Source of the DNA: an uncultured Flavobacteriales bacterium
GTDB taxonomy: Bacteria > Bacteroidota > Bacteroidia > Flavobacteriales_D > Sanyastnellaceae
DNA: 64,000 nucleotides
Reading direction: 5' to 3'
NCBI GenBank assembly: GCA_905478325.1
Contig: CAJQIB010000005.1
Span: 1-64,000, forward strand
How positions within the stretch are numbered: position 1 is the stretch's first letter; every line of letters begins with the position of its first letter. The position numbers were made by a program, and so were the translations under genes. The notes below the pieces were generated by a model, which saw only the letters and a program-made list of their open reading frames with translations, was not told where the DNA came from and made no database searches. Shown here piece by piece: positions 63,776 through 64,000 of this stretch.

Positions 63776-64000
63776 ATGAATACATTCGAGTTGTTGTTTT
63801 CGAAGGCGTCATTTCAATTGCGATTGAAGTCACTTTTATTCGGGTTAGTGCTAGCGATGGCGGGGCAGGTAGTGCATTCTCAAGTCATGATTTCCGATGG
63901 AGGAACGGTTACGACTTGTGGCGATATTTTTTATGACGATCAGGTTGGTGCTGATGGTGATGGAGGTCCATATACCGACAATGATTATATTCTTACGTTG
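63776..64000 (+). CDS. Secreted protein, CUB-like start, cut off by the window edge
   Basis: 75 codons visible, no stop before the edge. An N-terminal signal peptide (LKSLLFGLVLAMAGQVVHS) is followed by MISDGGTVTTCGDIFYDD and DGDGGPYTDNDYILTL, the opening pattern of CUB-like domains common in large T9SS-exported proteins of marine Bacteroidota. The gene is probably long and ends in a sorting domain outside the window; that is inference. Same strand as the sigma/PKD pair but with its own promoter box. Confidence 0.7.
   Translation, partial: MNTFELLFSKASFQLRLKSLLFGLVLAMAGQVVHSQVMISDGGTVTTCGDIFYDDQVGADGDGGPYTDNDYILTL

Overview
The window is a gene-dense bacterial chromosome segment from the phylum Bacteroidota, most likely a marine flavobacterium-like lineage. 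The evidence is a type IX secretion (T9SS) C-terminal sorting domain on a large cysteine-rich secreted protein, a gliding-motility-type C-terminal domain, an S46 dipeptidyl-peptidase, a DUF4199 gene next to a GT2 gene, a PorE-like OmpA protein, and promoters of the Bacteroidota type (-7 element TAnnTTTG) instead of sigma70 boxes. LPS genes (rfaE1, kdsC) agree with a Gram-negative envelope. The species cannot be named from sequence alone. No mobile elements, CRISPR arrays, tRNA or rRNA genes were seen. No stretch over 300 bases lacks a gene.

Layout. 1-2117: 3' part of a repetitive adhesin/fibre-like gene, closed by a perfect hairpin. 2198-8325 (minus): tightly packed operon aspC, rfaE1, trkH-like, menG, aroA. 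8425-9930: sodium symporter, divergent from recR. 9966-16015 (plus): recR, a GT2/sugar-transferase-like fusion, an E2 acyltransferase, a DnaQ-like exonuclease and a GT4. 16017-19573 (minus): GT2, FtsE-like ATPase and an M16-like protein without its zinc motif. 19690-21183: hutH. 21201-24050 (minus): SDR and gyrB. 24192-33268 (minus): envelope block with a beta-barrel and TPR pair, a DUF4920 lipoprotein, a PorE-like protein and a DAACS symporter. 33310-37446: aroC diverging from hutI, then ftcD. 37572-41353: trmD-rplS diverging from ppc. 41445-46022 (minus): yidC, DUF6438 lipoprotein, S46 peptidase. 46072-53074 (minus): exonuclease-ccmBCDEF-DUF2520-kdsC operon. 53138-55344: sirtuin convergent with a biotin carboxylase. 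55393-55496 (minus): signal recognition particle RNA. 55541-57079: DUF4199 and GT2. 57109-60282 (minus): T9SS cargo protein. 60386-61567: mnmA. 61727-63648: ECF sigma factor with a membrane PKD protein. 63776 to the end: start of a secreted protein.

Functional themes: aromatic precursor synthesis (aroA, aroC) and menaquinone methylation; histidine breakdown (hutH, hutI, ftcD; hutU is not here); cytochrome c maturation of a reduced, Cys-type CcmE design; envelope assembly (yidC, PorE-like, LPS genes, glycosyltransferases); protein and peptide use (S46 peptidase, symporters).

The most striking sequence-level pattern is regulatory. At about nine genes the -7 box sits only 4-6 nt before the start codon, which predicts leaderless mRNAs. 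Other promoters lie 20-54 nt upstream. The most interesting protein candidates are the ECF sigma/PKD pair at 61.7-63.6 kb, the PorE-like protein and the GT2/sugar-transferase fusion.
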